DNA from: Labrenzia sp. DG1229 | GTDB lineage: Bacteria; Pseudomonadota; Alphaproteobacteria; Rhizobiales; Stappiaceae | Reading direction: 5' to 3' | Assembly: GCF_000521215.1 (NCBI RefSeq) | Contig: NZ_KI928917.1 | Location: 40,678 to 104,677 of the forward strand | Length of the DNA stretch: 64,000 bases | Part shown: positions 43,410 to 52,599 of the stretch, in pieces | Position numbering within the stretch: the first letter of the stretch is position 1 | How the letters are laid out: the number at the start of each line of letters is the position of its first letter | Notes under the pieces: model-generated | Seen by the model: the letters and a program-made list of their open reading frames with translations, nothing else | What the model was told of the DNA's origin: nothing | The model's database searches: none | Made by a program: the position numbers and the translations under genes

Positions 43410-44390
43410 TCAGGACGAGCTAAACCTTTCACGATACGCGCTCGGTGAAACCTGCATGTTTCGATGCATGGCGCGCCTCATCCGTTCTTCATCTCCAAAT
43501 CCGGTCTTTGCGGCAATCGCCTTGACCGGCAGCTTGCTGTCTTCCAGCAGCCTGCGTGCGGCGTCCACACGGATGGCCTCGACGGCCTTGGACGGAGACT
43601 GACCCGTATGCTGTTTATAGACACGTGAAAAATTTCTGGGGCTCATGTTCGCGATAGCGGCCATGGCTTCGATGGTGATTTGCCGGAAAAGATTGTTTTC
43701 AATCCAGTTATGAAGACTGTCAAAACGTCCAGCGATGTCTTTCGACTGATTGGACAATACAGCACTGAACTGCGACTGGCCACCCGGTCGCACCATATAG
43801 GTGACAAGCGACCGTGCCACCGCGAGCGACGCGGTTTTCCCGCAGTCCTCCGCCAGCATGGCAAGCGACATGTCGATGCCGGCCGTGACACCTGCAGACG
43901 ACCAGACACCGCCGTCATTGACGTAGATCGGGTCCAGTTCAACAAGGGTTTCAGGAAAATCGGACTGGAGTTGCGCGCAATCGTTCCAGTGCGTAACGAC
44001 CCTTCGGCCATCAGTCAGTCCTGCCGCAGCGAGTACATAAGCGCCCGTACAGACAGACCCGACCCGTCGGCTGCGCTTCGCGAGTTTTTCTATGCAATCC
44101 ACGAATACTGCATCGCGTGACGCGGCAAGTGCGCCACTTCCCCCGGAGATGATCAACGTGTCGAGCGCAAGCTCCCCGAGTTCCTCAAGCCCGGCCGTCG
44201 CAATTGGCAGGATCGTATCCGATGCAACAAGTCCACCTCCGACCGAGGCGACCACCACTTTGTAGACATCGGTCAACTGTTCATTTGCATCTGAAAAAAC
44301 CTGGAGCGGACCGGCAATATCAAGAAGTTTCACCTGCGGAAAAACAACGAACAGAACTGTCTTCCGGTATTTGGCATTTTTCGAGGGCAT
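43410..44390 (-). CDS. GlxA-type AraC regulator (DJ-1/PfpI + AraC HTH)
   Basis: 326 residues. N-terminal DJ-1/PfpI-like domain (VLFVVFPQVKLLDIAGPLQVFSDANE; nucleophile-elbow VGSVCTGAYVLAAAGLTDGRR, with Cys at about residue 114) and C-terminal AraC HTH (ITIEAMAAIANMSPRNFSRVYKQHTGQSPSKAVE, VKAIAAKTGFGDEERMRRAMHR). Ligand unknown. Divergent from the DUF1272 gene, with a perfect palindrome just upstream of its start codon, a plausible operator. Confidence 0.9.
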   Translation of the reverse strand: MPSKNAKYRKTVLFVVFPQVKLLDIAGPLQVFSDANEQLTDVYKVVVASVGGGLVASDTILPIATAGLEELGELALDTLIISGGSGALAASRDAVFVDCIEKLAKRSRRVGSVCTGAYVLAAAGLTDGRRVVTHWNDCAQLQSDFPETLVELDPIYVNDGGVWSSAGVTAGIDMSLAMLAEDCGKTASLAVARSLVTYMVRPGGQSQFSAVLSNQSKDIAGRFDSLHNWIENNLFRQITIEAMAAIANMSPRNFSRVYKQHTGQSPSKAVEAIRVDAARRLLEDSKLPVKAIAAKTGFGDEERMRRAMHRNMQVSPSAYRERFSSS

Positions 44391-44392
44391 AA

Positions 44393-44406
44393 TGGCATTT
44401 ATGCCA
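44393..44406. promoter_or_regulatory. Palindromic operator candidate for the GlxA-type regulator
   Basis: TGGCAT-TT-ATGCCA, six-base perfect arms, two bases beyond the regulator start codon and 47 nt before the divergent DUF1272 gene. GGCAT also recurs at 44373-44377 and 44386-44390. Confidence 0.5.
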
Positions 44407-44453
44407 ATTCCTGTCGCGATAATCTAGCCATGTTCTCGTAAAAGGAGCCAGGA

Positions 44454-44723
44454 ATGCTACTTCTCAAGCCAAATTGCGAATGCTGCGACAAGGATCTGCC
44501 GCCGTCCTCCCCTGACGCCCGGATATGCACCTTTGAATGTACATTCTGCGCAGAATGCAGCGACACGTATTTTAACAGGATTTGCCCGAATTGCGGCGGC
44601 GACCAGGTTCAGCGGCCCCGGCGACCCGACCGGCTGTTGAAGGACAATCCACCTTCGGACAAACGGTTCGTCAACACAAACGCCGCCTGGTTCAAGAACC
44701 TGTTTCCGGACGCGCCTGAATGA
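44454..44723 (+). CDS. DUF1272 cysteine-rich small protein
   Basis: 89 residues. Eight or more Cys in pairs: KPNCECCDKDLPP, ICTFECTFCAECS, RICPNCGGD, a zinc-ribbon-like pattern that matches DUF1272, followed by a basic tail (RPRRPDRL). AAAGGAGCC precedes ATG 44454. No known function. Divergent from the GlxA-type regulator, the usual setting for a regulated target. Confidence 0.88.
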   Translation: MLLLKPNCECCDKDLPPSSPDARICTFECTFCAECSDTYFNRICPNCGGDQVQRPRRPDRLLKDNPPSDKRFVNTNAAWFKNLFPDAPE

Positions 44724-44890
44724 CGTGGCCTGCAGGGTGTAGCAACGATGTCCGGCGCACCTTGCGGGAATTCCGGAAGCCGGAAGTGCTGGAACGGCCC
44801 AATGATATGATCACAGACACAGTAAGGTTGTTGACGTTTCAAAGCGTGGCGCAAATTCGCAACACCCGGAGACGTTGCCGCTGACCAGAG

Positions 44891-46384
44891 TTACATCGCC
44901 CTTGTCTGGATCCAGATGGTTTTTGTCTGGAAATACTGGTCGAGCGCCTCGGTGCCGTTGTCACGCGCCAGTGACCCGGACTGCTTGTAACCACCGAAGG
45001 GTGTCTTGATATCGCCCTCTGAAAAGCCGTTGACCGATACCGTGCCACAAGGAAGAGACCGGGCCATGTGAAGTGCACGGTCGATGTCTTGCGAGAAGAC
45101 CGTCGCATGAAGGCCGTAGTCGGTGTCGCTGGCAACCCGGAGCGCCTCGTCCGCGGTTTTGAACGGCATGATACCCAGAACCGGACCGAAAATTTCTTCC
45201 CGCGCGATTTTCATTTCCGGTGCGACGCCCTGAAACACGGTTGGCTCTATGAAATATCCAGGCAGGTCGCTGCCTCCTCCCGTCAGGATGCGCGCGCCTT
45301 CATCGATGCCGCTCTGGATGTAGTTCATCACCATGTCCTTGTGGTCCTTCGTGATCATCGATCCGATATCGGTATCCGGATCCAGCGGATCCCCCAGTTT
45401 GAACGACTTCACCCTGTCCATGATGCGTCCGGTGAAGTCTTCAACCAGGGGTGCTGCAATCAGCTGGCGCATGTTTGCAGAACAATTCTGCCCCCCGTTC
45501 CAGAAGGCTGACATGGCGGCATGTTCAATCAGATCATCGTTGAGCAGGGCGTCTTCCAGCACAATGAACGGACTTTTCCCTCCCATCTCAAGACCGACGC
45601 CCTTGAGGTTGCTGTCGCCGGAATACCGCATGAACATGCGGCCAACTTCGGTCGACCCGGTAAAAGAGACAGTGTCGATATCATTGTGCAGACCGATTGC
45701 CTTGCCTGCAGTCTTGCCAAAACCAGGTACGATGTTTATGACGCCGTCGGGCACACCGGCCTTTTGCATCAATTCGGCCAGAAATATCGTGCTCAACGGG
45801 GTTTGCTCCGCCGGTTTGATGACCGCGGAACAGCCAACTGCAAGCGACGGCGCGATCTTCCACGCAGCCATCACCAGCGGAAAGTTCCATGGCAAGACGG
45901 CGCCGGCAATCCCGGCAGGTTCCTTGGTGATCAGCGCCAGGGCCTCGGGTCCGGTCGGCGCGATTTTTCCGAAGACCTTGTCGGCCAGCTCCGCATACCA
46001 CTGGAAGAATTTCGGCACTTCTCCGCCGATTTCCTCCATGCAGTCATTGATCGTCTTGCCGGTGTCCAGGCTCTCCAGAACCGCCAGTTCATGCGTGTGA
46101 TCGCGCACCAGATCGGCGATCTTGAGCAAGACCTCCTTGCGAGCTTCAGGCTCTGCGCGAGACCAGACACCGGCGTTGAATGCCCTTCTTGCGGCAGTCA
46201 CCGCACGGTCCACATCCGCAGCTTTGCAATGCGCGACACTGCACAATACCTGGCCGGTCGCGGGATTGGTTGTCTGAAAGGTTTCACCATCGGACGCATC
46301 ACAGAACTTACCGTCAATGAACGCCTGCCCGTTTGGCCTGAGCTTGTTTGCGATAGCCTGATATTCAGCATGCGAAAGGGTCAT
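44891..46384 (-). CDS. NAD(P)-dependent aldehyde dehydrogenase
   Basis: 497 residues, full length. Catalytic Cys in WNGGQNCSANMR (about residue 302), general-base Glu in GLEMGGKSP (about 268), cofactor loop FTGSTEVGR, catalytic Asn in LPWNFPLV, and C-terminal TPFGGYKQSGSLARDNGTEALDQY. PuuC/betaine-aldehyde-type by overall pattern; oxidises an aldehyde to its acid. It follows the epoxide hydrolase by 56 nt on the same strand. A role on aldehydes made by the TPP enzymes is conceivable but the genes are 28 kb apart. Confidence 0.93.
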   Translation of the reverse strand: MTLSHAEYQAIANKLRPNGQAFIDGKFCDASDGETFQTTNPATGQVLCSVAHCKAADVDRAVTAARRAFNAGVWSRAEPEARKEVLLKIADLVRDHTHELAVLESLDTGKTINDCMEEIGGEVPKFFQWYAELADKVFGKIAPTGPEALALITKEPAGIAGAVLPWNFPLVMAAWKIAPSLAVGCSAVIKPAEQTPLSTIFLAELMQKAGVPDGVINIVPGFGKTAGKAIGLHNDIDTVSFTGSTEVGRMFMRYSGDSNLKGVGLEMGGKSPFIVLEDALLNDDLIEHAAMSAFWNGGQNCSANMRQLIAAPLVEDFTGRIMDRVKSFKLGDPLDPDTDIGSMITKDHKDMVMNYIQSGIDEGARILTGGGSDLPGYFIEPTVFQGVAPEMKIAREEIFGPVLGIMPFKTADEALRVASDTDYGLHATVFSQDIDRALHMARSLPCGTVSVNGFSEGDIKTPFGGYKQSGSLARDNGTEALDQYFQTKTIWIQTRAM

Positions 46385-46440
46385 GGGACTGCTCCACTCT
46401 CATCTGGTCAATTGCGAATTCATCGATTTCGGAAACCGGA

Positions 46441-47613
46441 CTAACTGCGCAATGCGCGCGCGAATTTGCGGATGTCATCGAGCAGCATCTCGGGCTCCTC
46501 CATTGCAGCGAAATGGCCGCCGCTTGGCATCTCGGTCCAGTGCCGGATGTTGTAGAGCCGCTCGGCATAAGAGCGCGGAGGCCAGTTGAGCATTTCGGCA
46601 GGGAACACTGCGCATCCGGTAGGAACTTCAACGCGGCGTCCTTCCGGCGAGAGAATGCGCCCGCCCTCCTCGCGACGTCCGTAGTAGATCCACGACGCCG
46701 TATTGAATGTTCGCGTCGTGATGTAGATCATGATGTTGGTCAGCAACGCATCCCTTGAATGGGCGCTTTCGATGTCCCCTGTGTCGACATCCGACCAGTC
46801 GTGGAATTTTTCAATCAGCCAAGCCGCGACACCAACCGGACTGTCGATCATTGCATAGCTGAGTGTCTGGGGTCGGGTCGCCTGCTGCGTGCGATACCCG
46901 TTTTGCATCACCTGATCTCGATCGAACTGTGCTTCCCATGCCTCCTCTTCAGGGGTCTGGGCACCGTCCGGGTGGCGCATCGTCAAAACATTGATATGTA
47001 TGGCCGAACAGGCCGGTGCGTGGTCAAAGCCGAGCCAGGAACAAATCGCACCACCCCAGTCGCCACCCTGTGCAAGATAGCGGTCGAAGCCCAACGTATC
47101 AGTCATGAGCCCGTTGATCACGGACGCCATTTTGCGTGGCCCGTAGGGACGTGGTGGCCGTTCGGAAAAACAGAACCCGGGCAAGGAGGGTGCAATCACG
47201 GTGAAGGCATCGCTGACATCGCCGCCGAAACGCTCCGGATGCGCAAGGGGTTCGATCAGATCAAAGAACTCGGCAACAGACCCGGGCCAGCCATGGCTGA
47301 TCATCAGCGGCATCGGGTCCGGTCCACTGCCTTCTTCGAAGATGAAGTGCATGCCGATGCCGTCTACCGGCGCCTTGTAGTGGGAAAAGGAGTTGATCCG
47401 GGCCTCCTGCACACGCCAGTCGAACCCGTCAATCCAATAGGCGCACAGGTCCTTGAGGTAATCGATGTTCGTGCCGTAGTTCCAGCCGCCATCGTCAGGC
47501 ATTTCGTGCCAGGGATAGGTTGCGACACGGTGCTCGATGTTCGCCAGAACCTCATCTGGTACATGAAACTGAAACGGCCTGACATGTGGATTGGATGTAA
47601 TGCAGTGTTTCAA
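46441..47613 (-). CDS. Epoxide hydrolase (EHN domain, alpha/beta hydrolase)
   Basis: 390 residues. N-terminal EHN domain (RPFQFHVPDEVLANIEHRVATYPW, to about residue 105), oxyanion region HGWPGSVAEFFDLIEPL, nucleophile Asp in QGGDWGGAICSWLG (about 190), and the late His in MPSGGHFAAMEEPE. Microsomal-type epoxide hydrolase that turns an epoxide into a diol. Likely co-transcribed with the aldehyde dehydrogenase downstream, giving a small detoxification or diol-degradation unit. Confidence 0.92.
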   Translation of the reverse strand: MKHCITSNPHVRPFQFHVPDEVLANIEHRVATYPWHEMPDDGGWNYGTNIDYLKDLCAYWIDGFDWRVQEARINSFSHYKAPVDGIGMHFIFEEGSGPDPMPLMISHGWPGSVAEFFDLIEPLAHPERFGGDVSDAFTVIAPSLPGFCFSERPPRPYGPRKMASVINGLMTDTLGFDRYLAQGGDWGGAICSWLGFDHAPACSAIHINVLTMRHPDGAQTPEEEAWEAQFDRDQVMQNGYRTQQATRPQTLSYAMIDSPVGVAAWLIEKFHDWSDVDTGDIESAHSRDALLTNIMIYITTRTFNTASWIYYGRREEGGRILSPEGRRVEVPTGCAVFPAEMLNWPPRSYAERLYNIRHWTEMPSGGHFAAMEEPEMLLDDIRKFARALRS

Positions 47614-47647
47614 AAGGCCAGTTCCCCGGATCGATAGGAAAAGTCAC

Positions 47648-47666
47648 TCGAGGCTGTCTGCCTCGA
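47648..47666 (-). terminator. Possible terminator hairpin of the MocR gene
   Basis: Seven-base arms TCGAGGC / GCCTCGA with a 5-nt loop, 95 nt beyond the MocR stop. On the minus strand it is followed by GTGACTTTTCC, a weak T-tract. Confidence 0.4.
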
Positions 47667-47760
47667 ACAATTGGTATTCAGCTAAAAGCAAATCGGGGAA
47701 CGTGGCGAGTGACAGGTGCGGCCATTCGAAGGGACAGATGCCCCGCATGCACGCAGTTTG

Positions 47761-49227
47761 TCACATCAAGGTCAGAACTTCGTCCGCGATAACCTTGACG
47801 CCATCTTCGAGTTTTGAAACAGGGACATAGGCAAACCCCAGCCTGAAACTCCGGCTGTCGTCGTAGTTGAGATAATAGTCCTGACCCCTGTCGATCAGAA
47901 CTCCCTTTGCCCGCAATCTCGCCGCCAGCTCCGACGCATCAAAATCCTTGGGGCCGGTCAGCCAGAAGGACGTGCCGCCTTCGGAATTCGTCCGTTGCAG
48001 CATGCCCAGATGCCTTGACAGTGCAATGTCCATCGTGTGCCAGCGTTTCTGGTACCGCCGCTCGATGTTTCTCAAATGGGCATCGTAATGGCCAAGTTGA
48101 AAAAACAGCGCCACAATCTCCTGAACGATTGTTGGCGGATGACGCATCATCACGCCGCGCGCGATACGCGCCTCGCGAATGATGTCGCGATGCGCCACGA
48201 TAAATCCAAGTCGAATGCCTGGTGAAACCGTCTTTGAAAGACTGCCCACGTAGATCACACGCCCGGCCTTATCCATCGACATCATGGAGGGAGAGGATTT
48301 GGCGACATAATTCATCTCCGCCTCATAATCGTCCTCAATGATCAGGAAGTCCTTTTCAATGGCAGTCGCCAGCAGTTCCGCGCGACGCTCTTGGCTCATG
48401 GTGACCATCGTGGGGAACTGGTGGCTTGGCGTTGTGAAAACCAGCTGACAACTTTCCGGTATCGCCGAGGGAATGATGCCGTCCCCGTCGATCGGAACGC
48501 CGATCAATTCGCTGCCGACGAGACGAAACGCGTTGCGCGCACCAAAAAAACCGGGATCTTCAAGCGCCACGGGTTTACCGAACCCGGCAAAGATGGATCC
48601 CAGGATATACAGCGCGTTCTGAGATCCCAATGTGATCAGGATCTCGTCGTCTTCGGCATAGATGCCCCGCGTGTTCAGCAAACGCTGGCGCAGTTGCTGC
48701 ACCAGTTGCGGGCTGTCGCTCTCAACGGAGTCGCTGGCCCAGACCGGCATTTTTTTTCGTCCCAGTGCCTGCCTGGTACATTCGCGCCAACTGTCGACCG
48801 GAAACAGGTCCGGGTCGATCTGATTGTAAATGAACGGGTATGGATAGGTGTGCCAATCAAGCGGATTGACCACGGGCATAAGGCCATTGGGAGAAAAGGA
48901 AACCGGACAGGGAACGACTTCGCCATCTTCGGAGTCCCCGTCGTCCTGCGGTTTTCGAAGGTTCGAAATTTGCGGATTGACAAAATAGCCGGACCGATCG
49001 CGCGAGACCAGAAAATCTAGATCTATCAGGCGATTATAGGCGGCAAATACAGTATTCCGGGATACACCGAACTGTTCCGCGAGTTCGCGGCAGGAAGGCA
49101 GGGGACGGTCATATGCCAGCGACTCGGACATGATCGCCGCACTCACGACCTCACAGATCTGATCGCGCAGACTGAGGCTCGAGGTTTCCGGGAGTTTCAG
49201 AAATCGAGGCGTGGTCGAACTCAACAT
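47761..49227 (-). CDS. MocR/PdxR-type regulator (GntR HTH + aminotransferase fold)
   Basis: 488 residues. N-terminal GntR winged helix (SLRDQICEVVSAAIMS to FGVSRNTVFAAYNRLIDLDFL, residues 18-77) and a C-terminal fold-I aminotransferase domain with PLP features: GSQNALYILGSIF, PSHQFPTMVTMS, IIEDDYEAEM and the PLP Lys in YVGSLSKTVSPGIRLGF. CAGGAGGG precedes ATG 49227. Divergent from a TRAP importer with three direct repeats between them, so it probably controls import of an amine or amino acid-like solute; MocR proteins often sense such compounds. Confidence 0.92.
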   Translation of the reverse strand: MLSSTTPRFLKLPETSSLSLRDQICEVVSAAIMSESLAYDRPLPSCRELAEQFGVSRNTVFAAYNRLIDLDFLVSRDRSGYFVNPQISNLRKPQDDGDSEDGEVVPCPVSFSPNGLMPVVNPLDWHTYPYPFIYNQIDPDLFPVDSWRECTRQALGRKKMPVWASDSVESDSPQLVQQLRQRLLNTRGIYAEDDEILITLGSQNALYILGSIFAGFGKPVALEDPGFFGARNAFRLVGSELIGVPIDGDGIIPSAIPESCQLVFTTPSHQFPTMVTMSQERRAELLATAIEKDFLIIEDDYEAEMNYVAKSSPSMMSMDKAGRVIYVGSLSKTVSPGIRLGFIVAHRDIIREARIARGVMMRHPPTIVQEIVALFFQLGHYDAHLRNIERRYQKRWHTMDIALSRHLGMLQRTNSEGGTSFWLTGPKDFDASELAARLRAKGVLIDRGQDYYLNYDDSRSFRLGFAYVPVSKLEDGVKVIADEVLTLM

Positions 49228-49280
49228 TCCCTCCTGTGCACTGAAGCGAAAGGTCTTTCATCGGAATCTAGATTGTTCAA

Positions 49281-49339
49281 CACCTGTCGTCAGCGTTGAA
49301 ACGCATCTGTCCTTTTCATTCAAGTCATCTGTCACTTTC
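49281..49339. promoter_or_regulatory. Three direct repeats, MocR operator candidates
   Basis: CACCTGTCGTCAGC (49281), CATCTGTCCTTTTC (49304) and CATCTGTCACTTTC (49326) recur every 22-23 nt, about two helical turns. The second and third match at 12 of 14 positions. Direct repeats are typical of MocR binding. A palindrome AATCTAGATT lies at 49265-49274. Confidence 0.6.
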
Positions 49340-49402
49340 CTTGGTCAAGGCAGAGGTAAAAGATGATTTCCAGCATGCATCATTCAACGGGAGGTGAAAT
49401 TG

Positions 49403-50443
49403 ATGAGGTTTGAAACCGTCTGCAAGGCCGTGTGCATTGCGTCCACACTTGCACTTTTTGCACAACCTGCTGCCGCCGAAAAAGTTCTGAAACTCGGTAC
49501 AGTCGGCTTTTTGGGAATGCCGATTGGCGATGCCATCGACCAGGCCCTGATACCGACGCTGGAGGAGGTCTCCGGCGGCAAAATGACCATCGAACCGCAT
49601 TACCGCAAATCGCTGTGCAGCGAACAGTCCTGCGGTGAACAGGCCAATCAGGGCCTGATCGCGCTTTGGACGAGTTCAACCGCGAATTTCGGCAATTTCG
49701 GAACGTCGCTGGCCATCTTCGATCTGCCCTACATCTTCAAGAGCATCGAAGATGCCGATCGCATTTCGACGGAGTGGCTCGCCAAGAAGCAGTGCGACAT
49801 CGCGGCCGAGGAGGCAGGCCATGTGTGTCTGACAGTCTATTCCAGCGGCGGTTTTCGCCAGCTCGGCAACGCCCACGGACCCGTACACGTTCCTTCCGAC
49901 ATGGAAGGCATCAAGTGGCGCGTAACCAAAAGTCCGATTGAATACACCCTGGTCAAGAACTGGGGAGCGGTACCGGTGCCGTATGACTGGTCCCAGCTCT
50001 ACCAGGGCCTGCAGACCGGAGTCGTTTCCGGACAGTACGTGGCAACGCCCTGGCAACACGTCGCCAAGTTGCACGAGGTTGCGAAGTATTTCACCGAGAT
50101 CGGTGGTTCCTGGTCAGGCAACCAGTTGTCGATAGACAAACGACAATACGATGCCTTGACGGAGCAGGAACAAGAATGGCTGCAGATCGCGGCCCAGGCT
50201 TTCGGACAGAAGGTGCAGGAACTTGACCGCGCCTGGGTTGAGGCCGGTGAAACCGCCATCAAGGCCGAAATCGACGAGTGGTATGTTCCCTCCGAAGAAG
50301 AGCTCGTACAATGGCGCGCCGGTGCCATCGACGCATGGCTCAACGCAAAGGGTACATATGATCCGCAAACCGCCCGTCGCGTTCTGGAAGAACAGGGAAT
50401 GACCGGCTTTATCACTCAGCTGGAAGAAGCCGGCGCTCTGTAA
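49403..50443 (+). CDS. dctP: TRAP transporter binding protein DctP
   Basis: 346 residues with a Sec signal (MRFETVCKAVCIASTLALFAQPAAA, cleaved before EKV). Mature protein: VLKLGTVGFLGMPIGDAIDQ, WTSSTANFGNFGTSLAIFDLPYIF, and substrate-gripping Arg in GIKWRVTKSPIEY. Four Cys (about residues 73, 78, 134 and 143) may form disulfides. GGAGGT lies 8 nt before ATG 49403; the GTG at 49394 overlaps that site. First gene of the TRAP operon divergent from the MocR gene. Confidence 0.9.
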   Translation: MRFETVCKAVCIASTLALFAQPAAAEKVLKLGTVGFLGMPIGDAIDQALIPTLEEVSGGKMTIEPHYRKSLCSEQSCGEQANQGLIALWTSSTANFGNFGTSLAIFDLPYIFKSIEDADRISTEWLAKKQCDIAAEEAGHVCLTVYSSGGFRQLGNAHGPVHVPSDMEGIKWRVTKSPIEYTLVKNWGAVPVPYDWSQLYQGLQTGVVSGQYVATPWQHVAKLHEVAKYFTEIGGSWSGNQLSIDKRQYDALTEQEQEWLQIAAQAFGQKVQELDRAWVEAGETAIKAEIDEWYVPSEEELVQWRAGAIDAWLNAKGTYDPQTARRVLEEQGMTGFITQLEEAGAL

Positions 50444-50471
50444 GCTACAACGGATCTTTTCCAATTCAGGT

Positions 50472-50492
50472 GGCGCGGGTTCAATTCGCGCC
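50472..50492 (+). other. Intercistronic stem-loop after second dctP
   Basis: Six-base arms GGCGCG / CGCGCC around a 9-nt loop, 28 nt after the stop, without a T-run. Weaker than the other four elements of this kind. Confidence 0.5.
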
Positions 50493-50549
50493 GCTTGTTC
50501 TATCTGACGCCGACTTCACCAGCCCAGCTGCAAACAGGACTGCCCCTAC

Positions 50550-51834
50550 ATGGAAAGCGTTGTGCTTCTGATAATACTGGTGGTGCTGATCATGCTCGGC
50601 GCTCCGGTCGGCTTCACCATGGTTCTGATCCCCGTGGTGTATATCCTGATCACCGACGCGGCTCCGATGATCCTGATCCCGAGCCAGATGTTCAGCGCGA
50701 TCGACTCCGTTCCCCTCACTGCGATTCCCGTTTTTCATGCTGACCGGCGAGCTAATGACCAGCGCCACGATCACCGACAGGCTGGTCGAACTCAGTCAAC
50801 GCCTGATTGGCCGGATGCGAGGCTCGATGGCTCAGGCCAATGTTCTGGTGAGCATGTTCTTTGCAGGCATGAACGGTTCGGTGGTGGCAGACACGGCCAC
50901 GGTTGGTTCCCTGCTGGTTCCCGCCATGAAGAAGGCAGGTTATCCAGCGTCATTTGCAGCAGCAATCACGGCGGTCAGTTCGACCATCGGAGGCATTATT
51001 CCGCCTTCGATCATGATGATTGTTCTGGCCAATGCCGGCGGCATCTCGGTCGGAGCCCTGTTTGCGGGCGGCATAGTGCCGGGCATCATGATCGGCCTGT
51101 TGCTGATGATTATCAACTACATCATCGCTCGCCGGAACAATTTCGAACGCAGCGAGGAGCCATTCAGTCTGAAGGCCATTGCGATCGTCAGCTACAAGTC
51201 CTCATTTGCCCTGCTGATCCCGATTGTTCTTGTTGGCTCGGTGGTCTTTGGAATTGCCGGTGTTGTCGAAGCCGGTGCCCTGACGGCTACGATAGCGCTC
51301 CTGGTCGGGTTGTTCATCTACAGGACGATCACCTGGACCAATTGCAAGAGCGCGGTCGTGCGGGCATTCAGGAATTCTGCAATGGTTTTCATCATCATTG
51401 CCGCCTCCGGTCCGTTCAGCTGGCTGCTGACCTCCCTCGGTGCGATCAACCAGCTGGAAATGTGGCTGCTCAGTTATACCCACAACGCACTGCTGTTTGC
51501 CCTTGTGCTGGTTGCGTTCATCTGCCTTCTGGGCATGGTCATGGACTCGGCAGCGAACATCATCGTTGTCGGGCCGGTGCTCGTCGATGTGATGGTGAAG
51601 GCCGGATACCCTGACGTGCAGGCGGCATTGGTCGTCGTGGTCGGGTTTCTGATCGGGTCCGTAACGCCACCTGTGGGCGTTGCATTCTTCACCGCGGGCG
51701 CCATCGCCGAAGTGCGTCTGGAAAAGGTGGCCGTGGCCATGTTGCCCTATCTGGTCGCTCTTTTTGCACTGTTGTTCGTACTGATCATTGCGCCCGATAT
51801 CACGATGTTCCTGCCACGTTTGTTCGGGTTTTGA
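50550..51834 (+). pseudogene. dctM: TRAP transporter large permease DctM, frameshifted
   Basis: Large membrane subunit, about 427 residues. Starts MESVVLLIILVVLIMLGAP; after ATG 50550 the frame is correct to SVPLTAIPVF and then lost. The rest, from MLTGELMTSATITDRL to MFLPRLFGF, is in another frame and ends at 51834. Removing one T from the run of five at 50731-50735 restores IPVFMLTGELM. Typical motifs remain: FFAGMNGSVVADTATVGS, GGIIPPSIMMIVLANAG, GSVTPPVGVAFF. A homopolymer indel, so a sequencing error is quite possible. Order here is P-M-Q rather than the usual P-Q-M. Confidence 0.85.
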
Positions 51835-51883
51835 CATCATGCCATCGTCATTTGATCTCGGGAAGACATAGGAAACCGCCGCG

Positions 51884-52447
51884 ATGTTAGCTGCCATGTC
51901 GTTCATCGATCGTATCGTCAGAAACACGCTCACGAGTTTCTGTGCGATCCTGCTTCTGCTCATGGTTGCCTTCACCGTCTATTCCGTGGTGATGCGCTAT
52001 GTGTTCGAGAACCCCCCGGTCTGGGGCGATCTGTTGACCGTTCTGAGCAACATCTGGCTCGTATTTTTTGCTCTGGCACTGACAGTCCGCGACAAGGACT
52101 ACATTGCCCTGGATCTGATCTATTCCTGGCTCCCGCCGAAAGTCTCGTTCTGCATCCAGCAATTCTGGTCAATGGTCATATTCGGTCTCGGCCTGGTGAT
52201 GATCATCTGGGGAATTGAAGTGGTCACAACCATGGGCGGGAAATACTGGGAGATGTGGTACTTCGCCTGGGAAGACGGCCAGATTGTCTTCAAGCCGAAC
52301 TACATGCCCAAGAAATATGCGGTTGCCATCGTCCCGATTTCCGGCTTCCTTGTCTGTGTGGCAGCTATCGCTTCGATATGCGAAGACGTTTTCCGGCTAA
52401 GGACCGGCACCTACAAATGGACCAGGGACGTCGACATTCAGGGCTAG
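51884..52447 (+). CDS. dctQ: TRAP transporter small permease DctQ
   Basis: 187 residues with four helices: FCAILLLLMVAFTVYSVVMRYVF, LTVLSNIWLVFFALALTVRD, FWSMVIFGLGLVMIIWGIEVV and YAVAIVPISGFLVCVAAIASI. The pattern WGDLLTVLSNIWLVFFA and RDKDYIALDLI is typical of the family. Starts 49 nt after the dctM stop. Last gene of the MocR-linked operon; a convergent aminotransferase gene follows. Confidence 0.85.
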   Translation: MLAAMSFIDRIVRNTLTSFCAILLLLMVAFTVYSVVMRYVFENPPVWGDLLTVLSNIWLVFFALALTVRDKDYIALDLIYSWLPPKVSFCIQQFWSMVIFGLGLVMIIWGIEVVTTMGGKYWEMWYFAWEDGQIVFKPNYMPKKYAVAIVPISGFLVCVAAIASICEDVFRLRTGTYKWTRDVDIQG

Positions 52448-52599
52448 ATCAACGGCATGTTGCAGTTTCCGGTCAACGTTTCGGACATTCAAATCTTCGA
52501 CAGATCGCCCATTGCGCCGAACTTCCGGGCTCGACTGTCCAATCGATGTCACGTGTACAGATCCGGGAAATTCAGGGCGTCATCAGCAAACATGACCAA

